Part shown: one piece after another, positions 41,013 to 52,110 of the stretch
How the letters are laid out: every line of letters begins with the position of its first letter
Position numbering within the stretch: the stretch's first letter is position 1
NCBI GenBank assembly: GCA_027451405.1
Contig: DAIDJM010000013.1
Coordinates: 1-63,235 of the forward strand
Reading direction: 5' to 3'
Origin: Acetobacteraceae bacterium
Lineage (GTDB): Bacteria; Pseudomonadota; Alphaproteobacteria; Acetobacterales; Acetobacteraceae
Length of the DNA stretch: 63,235 nucleotides
Notes under the pieces: model-generated
What the model was told of the DNA's origin: nothing
What the model saw: only the letters and a program-made list of their open reading frames with translations
Database searches by the model: none
Position numbers and translations under genes: made by a program

Positions 41013-43334
41013 TCAAAAACGGTAATTCAGAGCGATCCCCACCGTGCGGGGCTGCAGGATGTGCGACGAGGCATATCCCGTATCGTAATTGACCGGCGTG
41101 ACCGTCCCGTTCGCCACCAGATAGCCGCTGTCATACTGCTGCCCGAATAAATTGCTGAAGCCTACGGTATTGAACAGGTTCTTGATGAAGAAATAGCCTT
41201 CCCAGTGTCCCCCGATCGTGTGCGCGCCGAGATAGAGATCGGCGAAGCTCCGCGGATCCTGATTGGTGGTGAGCAGCGGGATCTGATTGCGCGGCGTGAA
41301 ATTATAGATACCGCGCAGGAACATCTCGAGCCGGTTGCCGAGCGGGACATCGTATTCGGAGCTGAGGCTGACGAACCAGTTGGGCGTGCCGAGCGAGGCG
41401 TTGGTCACGCAAAAAGAGGAGACCTGGCCCGGCGGCACATGGGGCGGCCCGTTCGTGTTGGGCTGGCCGGTGCCGGCGAAATCGTTGCAGGGCAGCTTCG
41501 CGTGGTCGTAATGCGCATTGGTGAAGGTGGTGTTCAGATTGAAACGCCAATTGTCGGTCAGCAGCGCCGTCGCCTCGAATTCGGCACCTTGCGCGATCGC
41601 ATTACCGTTGGTCGTAATGCTCTGATAGCCCAGATAGGTGAACAGATTGTTTTGACGCGAGATGTAGTTGTCGTAGGTCTGGCTGAAGATGTCAGCGTTG
41701 ATCTGCACACGCCCGTCGAACAGCCGCCCCTTTCCGCCAATCTCGAAATCGTAGGATTTCTCGGGCTTGAAGATCAGGTAGTCCTCCGGCAAAGGCAGGC
41801 TGACACCGACCTCGGCGCCACCAGGGCGGAATGATTCCGCATAGGTCGCATAAAGCGTGAGGTTACGACTGAATTTGTGCGTATAGCTCGCTAGCCCCGT
41901 CCAGGCGCGGTATTCCTGATGCTGATTGGCCGGTGAAATGAGCTGCTGCTGAATTTCGCCCCCGCCGAACACCGGCGGGATGAAGGTGGTGAAGCCGCTC
42001 GCCCGGTATTGCCGCTCGAACTGCCAGCGCAGGCCGCCTTCGATCTGATCCGCCTCGGTCAGACGATAGGTCTCGTCGGTGAAGATGGCGTAATCCGTGA
42101 CCAGCTGATGGATCGGAACGCTCGCGTTGACCTCGGCGACCGGACGGGCGCCGAAAGGCGAGCTCGGGTCGGGAAAGAAAATCGTCTCCGATGGGGTGAA
42201 CACGGAGACCGCGGCGTCCTGGTGGGCGTAATAGGCGCCGACCATGTAGCTGAACGGCTGGTGATCCGCCGATTGAAAGCGGATCTCCTGCGTCAGCTGC
42301 TCCAGGCCGTTATCGAGCTGTTCGGCGCCGATATTGAAACCCCGCAGCAGATTGCCCTTGTCCTGGGCGTTCTGGAACTCGTCCTTCACGGCCTGATAGC
42401 CGCCGACATAGTGGATTTCATTGTCGCCCAGCCGGTACGTGGCCTCGAGCGTGGTCAGGTCAGTGCGGTTGTAAAACGTGTAGGGCCCGGGCGCGACCGC
42501 GATATTGTCGCCGGGATTGATCCGGCCGTCACTGCCATTGCCGGTCACGCCGAAGAACTGGCGCGTGCGGTCGTTCGAGTCCTGATGCATCAGGACGATC
42601 TGCAGATCGTCGGTCGGTTTGGCGACGAAAGTGATGCGGCCGGCATGCTGCAGATTGAAGTCGCTCTGGCCGGTGGTGATGTTCCTCGTCTCGTAGAGCC
42701 CGTTCTGATCGAACAGCCCGGCGATCCGCACCGCGAGCTTCCCGGGAACGAGCGGCGTTCCGGCCGCGAACTGGGTCTGGATCTGATCGTTGCTGGCAAA
42801 GACCTGCTCGATATAGCCACTCGCCTGATCGAGATCCGGTTGCTCGGTCGCGAACAGGATGGCGCCCGCAGGCGAGGTGCGGCCGCGCAGCGTACCCTGC
42901 GGGCCGCGGATCACCTCGATCTGGTCCATGTCGAACAGATCCTGGAACGCGCTCGAGGTCTGCGAAAGCGGCACTTCGTTGACATACAGATCGACCGCGG
43001 GATTGGCAGTGGTGTCGGGATCGTAGGTGATGCCCCGCAGCGCGATATTCTGCCCCTGGCCGCCATTGTCGTTGAGCTGCAGCCCCGATACGAGGCTCTG
43101 AATATCCTGGAATTGCTGGATGTTGTAGCGCTGCAATGTCCGGCCGCTGATCACATTCACGGTCTGCGGCACGTTTTGCAGATTCTGCCGGCGCCGCTTG
43201 GCGAACACCACGATCTGTTCGAGCGTCGGTCCGGACACCGCCGTCGGCGACGCGGGCGTGGTTCCCTGCGCGGCACCCGGATCGGGCGCCAGCAGGGCGA
43301 GAGCGGCCACGCCGCCCCGCCACTTAGACCTCAT
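41013..43334 (-). CDS. TonB-dependent outer-membrane receptor
   Basis: A 773-residue receptor for an unknown ligand. After a weak signal region (ALALLAPDPGAAQ) comes a TonB box EQIVVFAKRRRQNLQNVPQTVNVISG, the plug with IALRGITYDPDTTANPAVDLYVNEVPL and IEVIRGPQGTLRGRTSPAGAI, then a 22-strand-type barrel with YATYAESFRPGGAEVG and the C-terminal aromatic end (NYRF). Plug text is of the iron-complex / sphingomonad-type family. The ATG at 43334 lies inside the last codons of dnaE, overlapping by 11 bases, so it is probably expressed with dnaE. No riboswitch precedes it. Confidence 0.9.
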   Translation of the reverse strand: MRSKWRGGVAALALLAPDPGAAQGTTPASPTAVSGPTLEQIVVFAKRRRQNLQNVPQTVNVISGRTLQRYNIQQFQDIQSLVSGLQLNDNGGQGQNIALRGITYDPDTTANPAVDLYVNEVPLSQTSSAFQDLFDMDQIEVIRGPQGTLRGRTSPAGAILFATEQPDLDQASGYIEQVFASNDQIQTQFAAGTPLVPGKLAVRIAGLFDQNGLYETRNITTGQSDFNLQHAGRITFVAKPTDDLQIVLMHQDSNDRTRQFFGVTGNGSDGRINPGDNIAVAPGPYTFYNRTDLTTLEATYRLGDNEIHYVGGYQAVKDEFQNAQDKGNLLRGFNIGAEQLDNGLEQLTQEIRFQSADHQPFSYMVGAYYAHQDAAVSVFTPSETIFFPDPSSPFGARPVAEVNASVPIHQLVTDYAIFTDETYRLTEADQIEGGLRWQFERQYRASGFTTFIPPVFGGGEIQQQLISPANQHQEYRAWTGLASYTHKFSRNLTLYATYAESFRPGGAEVGVSLPLPEDYLIFKPEKSYDFEIGGKGRLFDGRVQINADIFSQTYDNYISRQNNLFTYLGYQSITTNGNAIAQGAEFEATALLTDNWRFNLNTTFTNAHYDHAKLPCNDFAGTGQPNTNGPPHVPPGQVSSFCVTNASLGTPNWFVSLSSEYDVPLGNRLEMFLRGIYNFTPRNQIPLLTTNQDPRSFADLYLGAHTIGGHWEGYFFIKNLFNTVGFSNLFGQQYDSGYLVANGTVTPVNYDTGYASSHILQPRTVGIALNYRF

Positions 43335-46300
43335 CGACCCGCTCCACGCCGCTCACGACCTTCAGCGCCTGGCGCAGGCGGGGGGTCACCTTGTAAAAGC
43401 CGGGCAGCTGGATTTCCACTTCCTGCGCCGGCAGCAGGGGACGAAGCGAAATGCGCCCACGCCCGCCGCTCTCCCGCTCCAGAATCGTGCGAATGGGCGG
43501 CAGAGCCTCACTCGAGCGCAGCCATATGCGAATGGCCGCACCCGTCTCGGCGGCGATTCGGTCGAGGGCGGCGACTTCCTGCGCGGTGATGCGCAGCGTC
43601 TCGCCTTCGAGACGAAGATCCGCGGTCACGAGCAGCGGGTTGCCAGGTTTCAGGAGATCGCGGCAACGCGAGAGCGTTTCGCTGAACAACGTCACCTCGC
43701 AGCCACCGGCCGTGTCCGACAGCGCCAGCCACGCCATGCGGCTGCCGGTCCGGGTGGAACGTTCCTTGATCCCCACCACACAGCCAGCCAAACGCACCCG
43801 GCCCTGACCGCGCTGCGCGGCGGCTTCGAGCTGGTTGAGTGCCACCGCGCCAAGGCGCCTGAGCAGGCTCGCGAAATTATCGAGCGGATGCGCCGTCAGA
43901 TGAAAGCCGACCGCCTCGGCTTCGAATTGCAGCCGCTCCATTTCCGGCCAGTCCGCCATCTCGGGCAATCGCAACGGTTCGCTGGCGCCTTTTCCGAACA
44001 GACCGATCTGCCCGCTTTGTGCCGACTCTGCCTCGGCCTGGGCGCGCCGCAAAATCATCTCCGCGCCGGCGAGCAACCGGGCGCGGTTCCGATCGAGCGC
44101 ATCGAGCGCGCCGGCACGCACGAGGTTTTCCAGCTGAGCACGATTGAGCTGGCGATGATCGACGCGGGAGGCGAAATCGGTGACGCTGCCGAACGCGCGC
44201 GCGCCGCGCTGCGCGACGATCGCTTCCATGGCCGCGAAGCCCACTCTCTTGATGGCAGCCAGCGCGTATCGGATGCGAAGACTGCCGTCCTCGCCGCGCT
44301 CGATCGTGAAATCCGCGCCCGAGCGATTGATGCAAGGGGGCAGCACGCGAATGCCGAGATGCTCCGCTTCCTGCCGCAATGCCGCGAGCTTGTCGGTATT
44401 CTGAATCGCCAGCGACATGCAGGCAGCGAGAAACGCGACCGGATGGTTCGCCTTCATCCAGGCAGTCTGGTAGGAGACGAGCGCGTACGCCGCAGCGTGG
44501 GATTTATTGAAGCCATAATCAGCGAAGCGCGCCATCAGGTCGAAAACTTCGACCGCCTTGGCCTCATCGATTCCGCGCGCCACTGCGCCGCTCGTGAAAA
44601 TCTGGCGCTGGCTATCCATCTCGGCGCGGATTTTCTTACCCATCGCCCGCCGCAGCAGGTCCGCCGCCCCCAGGCTGTAGCCAGCCATTTTCTGGGCAAT
44701 TTCCATGACCTGTTCCTGATAGACCATGATCCCGTAGGTCTCGGCCAGCGCGGCGCGCAACATCTCGTGCGGCGGCGACCAGGCTTCGCCGTGCTTACGC
44801 TGGCAATAGGCGGGAATATTCGCCATCGGGCCGGGGCGATAGAGTGCCACCGCCGCGATCAGATCCTCGAAGCGGTCTGGCCGCATCTGCCGCAGCACGT
44901 CGCGCATACCCGGACTTTCGAACTGGAACACGCCACCGGCGTCGCCTCGGGCAAGCATCGTGTAGGTTTTGGGATCATCCAGCGGGATGCTGGCCAGGTC
45001 CACCGGCTGGTCCAGACTTTCCAGCAAGGTGCAAGCCTTTTGCAGGATCGTTAGGGTCGTGAGGCCAAGGAAATCGAATTTCACGAGACCCGCCTGCTCG
45101 ACCCATTTCATGTTATATTGCGTAACGAGCGTGCCTTCGCGGGGATCGCGGTAGAGCGGCACGAGGTCGATGAGATTGCGGTCGCCGATGACCACGCCGG
45201 CGGCGTGCGTGCTGGCATGCCGGTAGAGACCTTCGAGCTGCAGCGCGATCTCGAGCAGGCGTCTGACGGACTCGTCGGAGTCCCGCATTTCCTGCAGGCG
45301 CGGCTCACCCGCGACGGCCTCTTTCAGCGTCGTCGGCTTGGCGGGGTTGTTGGGTATGAGTTCCGCCACCTTGTTGACGTGGCCATAGGTCATCCCGAGC
45401 ACACGCCCGACATCGCGCACCGCGGCACGGGCCTGCAGCTTACCGAACGTAATGATCTGGGCGACGCGGTCGGCACCATATTCGCGGCGCACATAGTCGA
45501 TGACCTCGTCGCGCCGGTTCTGGCAGAAATCGATGTCGAAATCCGGCATCGACACGCGCTCGGGATTCAGGAACCGTTCGAACAGCAAATTGAATCGCAG
45601 CGGATCGAGATCGGTGATGGTCAGCGCCCAGGCCACGACCGAACCGGCGCCTGAGCCGCGTCCCGGACCGACGGGAATGCCTTGCGATTTCGCCCATTGG
45701 ATGAAATCCGCGACGATCAGGAAATAGCCGGCGAACCCCATCCGTTCGATGACGCCGAGCTCGTATTCCAGCCGCGCCTCATAGGGTGCCCGCTCGCCGT
45801 CATGGGTCGACTGCGCCGCCAGCCGGCCGGCAAGCCCCTCGCGGGCCATCGCGCGCAGTGTTTCCGCCTCGGAACTGCCAGGCCGCACTTTCGGGCAGAC
45901 CGGTAGGAGAGGTTTGCGGGTTTCCGCAATGGCAGCACATTGGCGAGCAATTGCCAGCGTATTGTGGCAGGCGTCGGGAAGATCGGCAAACAGGCGCCGC
46001 ATGTCCGCTGCCGGCTTGAACCATTGTTCGGGCGAAACACGGCGGCGGTCACGATCCTGCATGAGCCGTCCATCCGCGATGCATAACAGCGCGTCATGGG
46101 CGGCATGCATCGCGGGACTCGGAAAAAAACACTCGTTTACCGCAACAACTGGCACTCCCGCGCGGTCCGCAAGCGTGAGCAGCCCCGGCTCGATAGAGGC
46201 TTCCTGGGGCAGTCCATGACGGTTCAGTTCGACCGCAACTCGATCGGGAAAGGCTTCGCGGGCCCGGGCGAGCCACTGTCCGGCCTCCCCCTCCTTCCCT

Positions 46301-46731
46301 TCTGCGAGAAGACGCGAGAGCGGTCCCCGTGTGCCGCCGGTGAGCAGGAACAGCCCCTCGGCGCGCGCGGCGACCGTTTCAAAATCGAGCCTCGGGTCGG
46401 TGGGATCGGAGTCGAGGAACCCCCGAGAGGAGAGCGCCTGCAAGTTGCCGAAACCCGTCTCCGTCATGGCGATCAGAACGACCGGCTCCGGGGCGGCCGC
46501 CGGCTTGCGGGCGCCGGTCGCGATCTGACAGCACAGGATGGGCTGCACGCCTCTGGCGATACATGCCTGCGTGAACTCGAGCGCCCCGAAAAGGTTGCCC
46601 GAGTCGGCGATCCCGACCGCCGGCATGGCCATCTCGTGGGCCAGGGCAGCGATCTTCTCCGCCTTGATCGCGCCTTCGCTCAGGGAGTAGGCGGAGTGCA
46701 CCCGCAGATGCACGAAGTCGGCATGTGGCAT
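43324..46731 (-). CDS. dnaE: DNA polymerase III subunit alpha
   Basis: Replicative polymerase catalytic subunit. The 1135-residue protein has the N-terminal PHP domain (FVHLRVHSAYSLSEGAIKAEKIAALAHE), the catalytic aspartates in SMPDFDIDFCQNRRDEVIDYV, GPGRGSGAGSVVAWALTITDLDP, the finger/thumb text HASTHAAGVVIGDRN and YQEQVMEIAQKMAGYSLGAADLLRRAMGKK, and an OB fold near the end (RVRLAGCVVGIKERSTRTGSRMAWLALSD). Length and domain order match DnaE1, the sole replicative type expected. Confidence 0.97.
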   Translation of the reverse strand: MPHADFVHLRVHSAYSLSEGAIKAEKIAALAHEMAMPAVGIADSGNLFGALEFTQACIARGVQPILCCQIATGARKPAAAPEPVVLIAMTETGFGNLQALSSRGFLDSDPTDPRLDFETVAARAEGLFLLTGGTRGPLSRLLAEGKEGEAGQWLARAREAFPDRVAVELNRHGLPQEASIEPGLLTLADRAGVPVVAVNECFFPSPAMHAAHDALLCIADGRLMQDRDRRRVSPEQWFKPAADMRRLFADLPDACHNTLAIARQCAAIAETRKPLLPVCPKVRPGSSEAETLRAMAREGLAGRLAAQSTHDGERAPYEARLEYELGVIERMGFAGYFLIVADFIQWAKSQGIPVGPGRGSGAGSVVAWALTITDLDPLRFNLLFERFLNPERVSMPDFDIDFCQNRRDEVIDYVRREYGADRVAQIITFGKLQARAAVRDVGRVLGMTYGHVNKVAELIPNNPAKPTTLKEAVAGEPRLQEMRDSDESVRRLLEIALQLEGLYRHASTHAAGVVIGDRNLIDLVPLYRDPREGTLVTQYNMKWVEQAGLVKFDFLGLTTLTILQKACTLLESLDQPVDLASIPLDDPKTYTMLARGDAGGVFQFESPGMRDVLRQMRPDRFEDLIAAVALYRPGPMANIPAYCQRKHGEAWSPPHEMLRAALAETYGIMVYQEQVMEIAQKMAGYSLGAADLLRRAMGKKIRAEMDSQRQIFTSGAVARGIDEAKAVEVFDLMARFADYGFNKSHAAAYALVSYQTAWMKANHPVAFLAACMSLAIQNTDKLAALRQEAEHLGIRVLPPCINRSGADFTIERGEDGSLRIRYALAAIKRVGFAAMEAIVAQRGARAFGSVTDFASRVDHRQLNRAQLENLVRAGALDALDRNRARLLAGAEMILRRAQAEAESAQSGQIGLFGKGASEPLRLPEMADWPEMERLQFEAEAVGFHLTAHPLDNFASLLRRLGAVALNQLEAAAQRGQGRVRLAGCVVGIKERSTRTGSRMAWLALSDTAGGCEVTLFSETLSRCRDLLKPGNPLLVTADLRLEGETLRITAQEVAALDRIAAETGAAIRIWLRSSEALPPIRTILERESGGRGRISLRPLLPAQEVEIQLPGFYKVTPRLRQALKVVSGVERVDEV

Positions 46732-46803
46732 GCCGTCAGGCTAGCGCGACGCGGGGACGGTGCCAAAGCATTGGCGTGCGGGACGGGGAGCTTCCCCTCC
46801 GCC

Positions 46804-47505
46804 TCACCCGGCGGCCGTCCCGCCGGGGTCGCAAGGCTCGATCTTTCCTTGCTTTATCGTAACGACGCGATCCATCCGCCTTGCCAGGTCGGCATTGTGG
46901 GTGGCGATCAGCGCCGCGGTTTTGTGCTCCCGGGTGACGCGGACCAGCTCGTCGAACACGATGTCGGCCGTGTTCACGTCGAGATTGCCCGTGGGTTCGT
47001 CGGCCAGCAGAATGGCAGGACTGTTGGCCAGGGCGCGGGCGATCGCGACGCGCTGCTGCTCGCCGCCGGAAAGTTTGCCGGGCAGATGGGACTCGCGTGC
47101 AGAGAGGCCAAAGGCCGCAAGCAGTTCGCGCGCGCGCGACTGCGCGGCCGGCTGAGTTTGGCCCGCGATCATCTGCGGCAGAGCCACGTTTTCGAGGGCG
47201 GTGAATTCCGCGAGCAGATGATGGAATTGATAGACGAATCCGATCCGGTCGCGACGCAGCGCGGTGCGCGCGGGGTCGGGAAGACCGCCCGCATCGGTCC
47301 CACCGATCAGCACAGCGCCGCCATCGGGCTTTTCGAGCAGCCCGGCAAGATGAAGAAGCGTCGATTTTCCGGTGCCCGACGGCGCGACGAGCGCCACGAT
47401 CTCGCCGGCGCGCAGCACCAGATCGGCGCCGCGCAGCACCGGCAATTCGCCAGCCTCGCTGCGATAGGTGCGCACGAGACCGCGCAAGAAGAGCGGATCA
47501 TTCAT
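46804..47505 (-). CDS. lolD: Lipoprotein-releasing ABC transporter ATP-binding protein
   Basis: ATPase of the LolCDE machine that releases outer-membrane lipoproteins from the inner membrane. The 233-residue protein has Walker [10 protein letters not shown], the LolD-type [21 protein letters not shown], signature [18 protein letters not shown], Walker [13 protein letters not shown] and [14 protein letters not shown]. The ATG at 47505 overlaps the lolC stop by 8 bases. Confidence 0.96.
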   Translation of the reverse strand: MNDPLFLRGLVRTYRSEAGELPVLRGADLVLRAGEIVALVAPSGTGKSTLLHLAGLLEKPDGGAVLIGGTDAGGLPDPARTALRRDRIGFVYQFHHLLAEFTALENVALPQMIAGQTQPAAQSRARELLAAFGLSARESHLPGKLSGGEQQRVAIARALANSPAILLADEPTGNLDVNTADIVFDELVRVTREHKTAALIATHNADLARRMDRVVTIKQGKIEPCDPGGTAAG

Positions 47506-48748
47506 GCCGCAGCGCTTCGACCGGATCGGTGCGGGCCGCGCGCCAGCTCGGGTAGAGCGTGGCCAACAGCGAAAGCACCAGCGCCATGAGGACAACCTGC
47601 ACCACGTTGCCGGTTTCCAGCTTCGCCGGCAGATGCTCCAGATAATACACTTCAGGATCGAAGAGCTTGGTGCCGGTGAGCGCTTGCAGGGCCTGACGAA
47701 TGCTCTCGATATACCAGCAGAACACGATCCCGAGGATCGTGCCCGCGATGGTGCCGGTGATGCCGACCGAGGCGCCGCACATCAGGAAAATCCGCATGAT
47801 CGCGCCGCGGCCGGCGCCCAGTGTGCGCAACACGGCGATATCGGCGGTCTTGTCTTTGACCATCATGATCAGCGACGAGATTACATTGAAGGCAGCGACG
47901 ATGATGATCAGCGTCAGGATCAGGAACATCACGTTCTGCTCGACCGTGACCGCGGCGAAGAAGCTGTCGTTACTTTCGGTCCAGTCGATCACCCGGATCG
48001 GCAGGTCGGCGAGCGCCTGGCGAATCGCCTGGCTGATTTCCCGGACATGGCTCGGATCCTTGACCATGACCTCGATCTGGGTCGCCACCCCTTCCTTCTG
48101 AAAATAAATCTGTGCTGCGCCAATCGGCAAAAAGGTGAAGGTGCTGTCGTATTCGTTCATCCCGGCCTGAAAGATGGCCACCACGCGATAGGCCTTGACC
48201 CGCGGAATCGTGCCGAACGCTGTCACCGCGCCGTTCGGAGAAACCAGCGTCAGGCGCGAACCGATCTCGAGACCCATGCGCTGCGCCAGCGCGATCCCAA
48301 CCGCGATGACGTCGTCCCCCTTGAAATCGGCAAGCGAACCCGCGCGGATATTGTTGGCGATCGAGGGAAGATGTTCGAGGTCGGCCTGCGCAATGCCGCG
48401 GACCAGACCGCCATTGCTGGCACCGTTCGCGGTGAGAAGCACCTGACCTTCGACAATGGGCGTCGCGGAGACGACTCCGGGAAGCTCGCCGATGCGGGCA
48501 GCGACATCGCCATAGTCGGGAAGGCCGCTGCTCGAGCCTGAATAAACCGCGAGATCACCGTTAAGGCCAAGGATGCGAGCCAGCAGATCGTCCTTGAAAC
48601 CGCTCATCACCGCCATCACGATGATCAGGGTGGCGACGCCGAGCGCGATGCCGACCAACGAGAAGCCGGCGATGACCGAGACGAAGCGCTCGCCGCGGCG
48701 CGCGCGGAGATAGCGCAGCGCGACCATGCGTTCGAAACGCCCGAACAT
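47498..48748 (-). CDS. lolC: Lipoprotein-releasing ABC transporter permease (LolC/LolE type)
   Basis: Inner-membrane permease of the lipoprotein-sorting system. The 416-residue protein has an N-terminal helix ([33 protein letters not shown]), a large periplasmic domain with [22 protein letters not shown] and [26 protein letters not shown], and three C-terminal helices with [35 protein letters not shown] and [18 protein letters not shown], the FtsX/MacB-type end. A single LolC/E gene suggests a LolF-type homodimer. Start overlaps the proS stop. Confidence 0.95.
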   Translation of the reverse strand: MFGRFERMVALRYLRARRGERFVSVIAGFSLVGIALGVATLIIVMAVMSGFKDDLLARILGLNGDLAVYSGSSSGLPDYGDVAARIGELPGVVSATPIVEGQVLLTANGASNGGLVRGIAQADLEHLPSIANNIRAGSLADFKGDDVIAVGIALAQRMGLEIGSRLTLVSPNGAVTAFGTIPRVKAYRVVAIFQAGMNEYDSTFTFLPIGAAQIYFQKEGVATQIEVMVKDPSHVREISQAIRQALADLPIRVIDWTESNDSFFAAVTVEQNVMFLILTLIIIVAAFNVISSLIMMVKDKTADIAVLRTLGAGRGAIMRIFLMCGASVGITGTIAGTILGIVFCWYIESIRQALQALTGTKLFDPEVYYLEHLPAKLETGNVVQVVLMALVLSLLATLYPSWRAARTDPVEALRHE

Positions 48749-50058
48749 CAGAGCAGCCGCGCGAGTGCGTCGTCGAGCGAGAGATCGAAACGTTCGCCGG
48801 TGCCCCGGCGTTTGAGCTCGACCCTCCCGGCAGCAGCGGATTTCGGGCCGACGATGATCTGCCAGGGATGGCCCATGAGATCGGCGTCGGCGAACTTGGC
48901 GCCGGCGCGCTCATCGCGGTCATCGAGCAGCGCGGCGCCGGCGAATTTCGCATAGAGCGTCTCCGCCAGGTGATCGCAGGTGGCTTCACCGACGCGCAAA
49001 TTGAGGATGGCGGCCCGGAACGGCGCCACGCTGTCGGGCCAAATGATGCCGGCTTCGTCGTGACTGGCTTCGATGATCGCGCCGACGAGACGGGAGACGC
49101 CGATGCCGTAGCTGCCCATCTCGGGGGTGATCATGGTGCCGTTCGGGCCGGCCACGCCGAATTTCATCGGATCGCTGTATTTACGTCCGAAATAAAAAAT
49201 CTGGCCGACCTCGATGCCGCGGCCTTCGCGTCGGCGCGCTGCGGGCACCTGCTCCCAGCGTGCCTCATCGTGCTTTTCGGAGGTGGCCGCGTAGTAGCCG
49301 TTGATGAGCGCGTGCAGACGCTCGAGATCCGAGGGATCGTCGTAGCGGAACTCCGACTTTTCGAAGTCGAACGTTTCAAAATCTGAGTCGTAGAATACCT
49401 GGCTCTCGCCGGTCGGCGCCAGGACGATGAATTCGTGACTGAGATCGCCGCCGATCGGCCCGGTATCCGCCAGCATCGGGATCGCGCGCAGGCCGAGACG
49501 CTGGAAGGTCCGCAAATAAGCCAGCATCATGCGGCGATAGCTGACGAGCGCACCCTCATAATCGACATCGAAACTATACGCGTCTTTCATGAGAAATTCG
49601 CGGCCGCGCATGACGCCGAAGCGCGGACGCACTTCATCCCGGAACTTCCACTGGATATGGTAGAGGATCTGCGGAAGCTCACGGTAGGATTGGATGGCGC
49701 TGCGCGCCAGATCGGTGATCATCTCCTCGTTGGTGGGACCATAGAGCAGGTCACGCTCGTGACGATCGCGGATGCGCAGCATCTCGGGGCCGTAGGCGTC
49801 GTAGCGGCCACTTTCCCGCCAGAGATCGGCTGTCTGCAGTGTCGGCATCAGCATTTCCTGCGCGCCGGCGCGGTCCTGCTCCTCTCGCACGATACGGGAA
49901 ATATTTTGCAGCACACGCCAGCCGGCCGGTAACCAGGCATAAATGCCGGCAGCCGTCTGCCGCACCAGGCCGGCGCGGAGCATCAGACGATGCGACGCGA
50001 TCTGCGCTTCGGCGGGGGTTTGTTTCAGAGTCGGGATGAGAGCGTGGGAAAGTCGCAT
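48748..50058 (-). CDS. proS: Prolyl-tRNA synthetase, short (alphaproteobacterial) form
   Basis: Class II synthetase charging tRNA-Pro. The 436-residue protein has [51 protein letters not shown] (motif 1), motif 2 in [32 protein letters not shown] and motif 3 in [33 protein letters not shown]. The roughly 180-residue editing insertion of the bacterial long form is missing, as in other Alphaproteobacteria. The ATG at 50058 is standard. It heads the proS-lolC-lolD run. Confidence 0.97.
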   Translation of the reverse strand: MRLSHALIPTLKQTPAEAQIASHRLMLRAGLVRQTAAGIYAWLPAGWRVLQNISRIVREEQDRAGAQEMLMPTLQTADLWRESGRYDAYGPEMLRIRDRHERDLLYGPTNEEMITDLARSAIQSYRELPQILYHIQWKFRDEVRPRFGVMRGREFLMKDAYSFDVDYEGALVSYRRMMLAYLRTFQRLGLRAIPMLADTGPIGGDLSHEFIVLAPTGESQVFYDSDFETFDFEKSEFRYDDPSDLERLHALINGYYAATSEKHDEARWEQVPAARRREGRGIEVGQIFYFGRKYSDPMKFGVAGPNGTMITPEMGSYGIGVSRLVGAIIEASHDEAGIIWPDSVAPFRAAILNLRVGEATCDHLAETLYAKFAGAALLDDRDERAGAKFADADLMGHPWQIIVGPKSAAAGRVELKRRGTGERFDLSLDDALARLL

Positions 50059-50144
50059 GGGTGGCCTTGGCTCAGGCGCCTCGGCCGAGCAGACGGCTTG
50101 CCCACCGCACTCCCACGTAAGCCAAACGACCCGAACCCCAAAAC

Positions 50145-50200
50145 GCATGGGGCCCAGGGCCTGTTGGCCCGAGTGGGGTGCAGAGGCCAAGCCCCTGCCC
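50145..50200 (+). repeat. GC-rich repeat-like stretch before proS (weak)
   Basis: ATGGGGCCCAGGGCC-N5-GGCCCGAGTGGGGTGCAGAGGC resembles the dispersed repeat modules (GGGGCC / GGCCC hairpin followed by GCAGAGG) but is diverged. It lies in the 162-base gap between proS and dadA. No other gene or site is seen in the gap. Confidence 0.3.
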
Positions 50201-50220
50201 GTCGCGAGCGCGCATCGACA

Positions 50221-51474
50221 TCAATGATACCGGGCGATCGAAAGATCGTCGTAGTCGATATTCGGCCGCCGGTCGCTGAGGAGATCGGCGATCAGCGCGC
50301 CGGAACCGCAGGCCATGGTCCAGCCGAGCGTGCCATGACCGGCATTGAGCCAGAGGTTGCGGTATCTCGTCGGACCGATCACGGGAGGACCGTCGGGCGT
50401 CATCGGCCGGAGCCCGGTCCAGAAACTCGCGGCGGAAAGATCGCCGCCCCGCGGGAACAGATCGGATAACGAATGAACCAGCGTGCGCCGGCGGGCTTCG
50501 CGCAGGCGCCGCGAATAGCCCGCGAGTTCGGCGGTGCCGCCGACGCGGATCCGGTCGCCGAGGCGCGTAATCCCGATCTTATAGGTTTCGTCCATGATGG
50601 TGGAGCGTGGGGCAGCACTGTCATCCGTCACAGGCAGGGTAAGCGAGTATCCTTTGACAGGATAGACTGGCAGCCGGATTCCGAGCGGGCGGAGCAGCAG
50701 GGGCGCGTAACTGCCCAACGCGACCACGTAGCGGTCGGCGGTGACGAGGCCCTGATCCGTCTCCACGCCGGCGATGGTCTGCGCGTCGGCATGGAAGCGG
50801 CGAATGGCCGTATTGAATCGGAACCTGACGCCGGCTCGCTCGGCAAGAGCGGCGAGATTGCGCGTGAAGAGGCGCGCGTCGCCGGTTTCGTCGCCGGGAA
50901 GCAGAAGACCGCCCGCAAATGGGGATCGCGCATGAGCGAGACCGGGCTCGTGCGCGAGGCAGCCGGCGCGATCGAGAATCCGATGGGCGACCCCGGCACA
51001 TTCGAGGACCTCGGTGTCCCGGGCGGCATCTTCCATCTGTCTTTGCGTGCGGAACAGTTGCAGCAGGCCACATTGCCGGTCATCGTAGGTGATGCCGGTG
51101 GTGTGGCGAAGGTCCCGCAGGCGGTCGCGGCTATACTCGGCGAGACGCACCATCCGCGATTTGTTGCGCGCATAGGCGGATTCGTTGCAATTGGCGAGGA
51201 AACGCGCGAGCCAGGCGAGGAGCGCCGGGTCGGGGCGAGGACGAATCACAAGCGGGCTGTGGCGCATCGCGAGCCAGACGAAGGCTTTGCGCGGTGTGTC
51301 GGGGCCAGCCCATGGCGCAGATAGGCCGGGCGATACCTGGCCGGCGTTGGCAAAGCTCGTCTCTTCAGCCGGCCCCGACGCGCGATCGATGACCTCGACC
51401 TCGTGACCGGAAGCGGCGAGATACCAGGCGGAGGCCACGCCGACCACGCCGGCACCGAGGACCGCGACGCGCAT
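50221..51474 (-). CDS. dadA: D-amino-acid dehydrogenase small-subunit-type (DadA)
   Basis: FAD-dependent membrane-associated oxidation of D-amino acids, first step of D-alanine use. The 417-residue protein has [31 protein letters not shown] (FAD-binding), [62 protein letters not shown] and the end [41 protein letters not shown]. The ATG at 51474 begins the FAD motif. An alr gene exists in the window (35400) but is not linked. Confidence 0.93.
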   Translation of the reverse strand: MRVAVLGAGVVGVASAWYLAASGHEVEVIDRASGPAEETSFANAGQVSPGLSAPWAGPDTPRKAFVWLAMRHSPLVIRPRPDPALLAWLARFLANCNESAYARNKSRMVRLAEYSRDRLRDLRHTTGITYDDRQCGLLQLFRTQRQMEDAARDTEVLECAGVAHRILDRAGCLAHEPGLAHARSPFAGGLLLPGDETGDARLFTRNLAALAERAGVRFRFNTAIRRFHADAQTIAGVETDQGLVTADRYVVALGSYAPLLLRPLGIRLPVYPVKGYSLTLPVTDDSAAPRSTIMDETYKIGITRLGDRIRVGGTAELAGYSRRLREARRRTLVHSLSDLFPRGGDLSAASFWTGLRPMTPDGPPVIGPTRYRNLWLNAGHGTLGWTMACGSGALIADLLSDRRPNIDYDDLSIARYH

Positions 51475-51544
51475 GGCGGGCGCGCCGTCTATTGCGGCGC
51501 CATCACGTCCGCGGTGCCGCCGGCACCGGTGACGCGGGGCGCCT

Positions 51545-51967
51545 TCACGGAACGATCTGATCCTCGGTGAAGAAGAACGGGATTTCGATCGCCGCGGTCT
51601 CGGGGCTGTCCGACCCGTGCACGGAATTACGCTCGATATCCTCCGCGAATTCGGCCCGGATCGTGCCCGGGGCGGCATTCTTCGGGTTCGTCGCACCCAT
51701 GATTTCACGATTCCGCGCGATCGCGTTCTCTCCTTCGAGCACCTGAACGACGACCGGCCCGGAAGTCATGAAATCGACGAGTCCACCGAAGAAGGGGCGC
51801 TCGCGGTGCACCGCGTAGAAGGCCTCGGCCTCAGCGCGCGAGAGACGCAGACGGCGCTGGGCGACGATGCGCAGGCCCGCTTCCTCAAACTTCGTGTTGA
51901 TTTTTCCTGTGAGATTCCGGCGCGTCGCGTCGGGTTTCAGGATGGAAAGGGTGCGCTCGACGGCCAT
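51545..51967 (-). CDS. ndk: Nucleoside diphosphate kinase
   Basis: Phosphate transfer between nucleoside tri- and diphosphates via a phosphohistidine. The 140-residue protein has [58 protein letters not shown] and the active-site histidine in [18 protein letters not shown]. The ATG at 51967 gives the standard length. Monocistronic by position. Confidence 0.97.
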   Translation of the reverse strand: MAVERTLSILKPDATRRNLTGKINTKFEEAGLRIVAQRRLRLSRAEAEAFYAVHRERPFFGGLVDFMTSGPVVVQVLEGENAIARNREIMGATNPKNAAPGTIRAEFAEDIERNSVHGSDSPETAAIEIPFFFTEDQIVP

Positions 51968-52110
51968 GAGGCTCTGGATCCCGGTGTTTCTGCCGAACCC
52001 CGGTCCCGGGGCCCCCGGGCGCTTAGCCGAGGCGCCGTGCCGGGGCAAGCCACGCCTTGCGGGCGCCGGGTGCCGGGCGCTAGCCTCCGGCGCAGAACCG
52101 GGAACACAGG

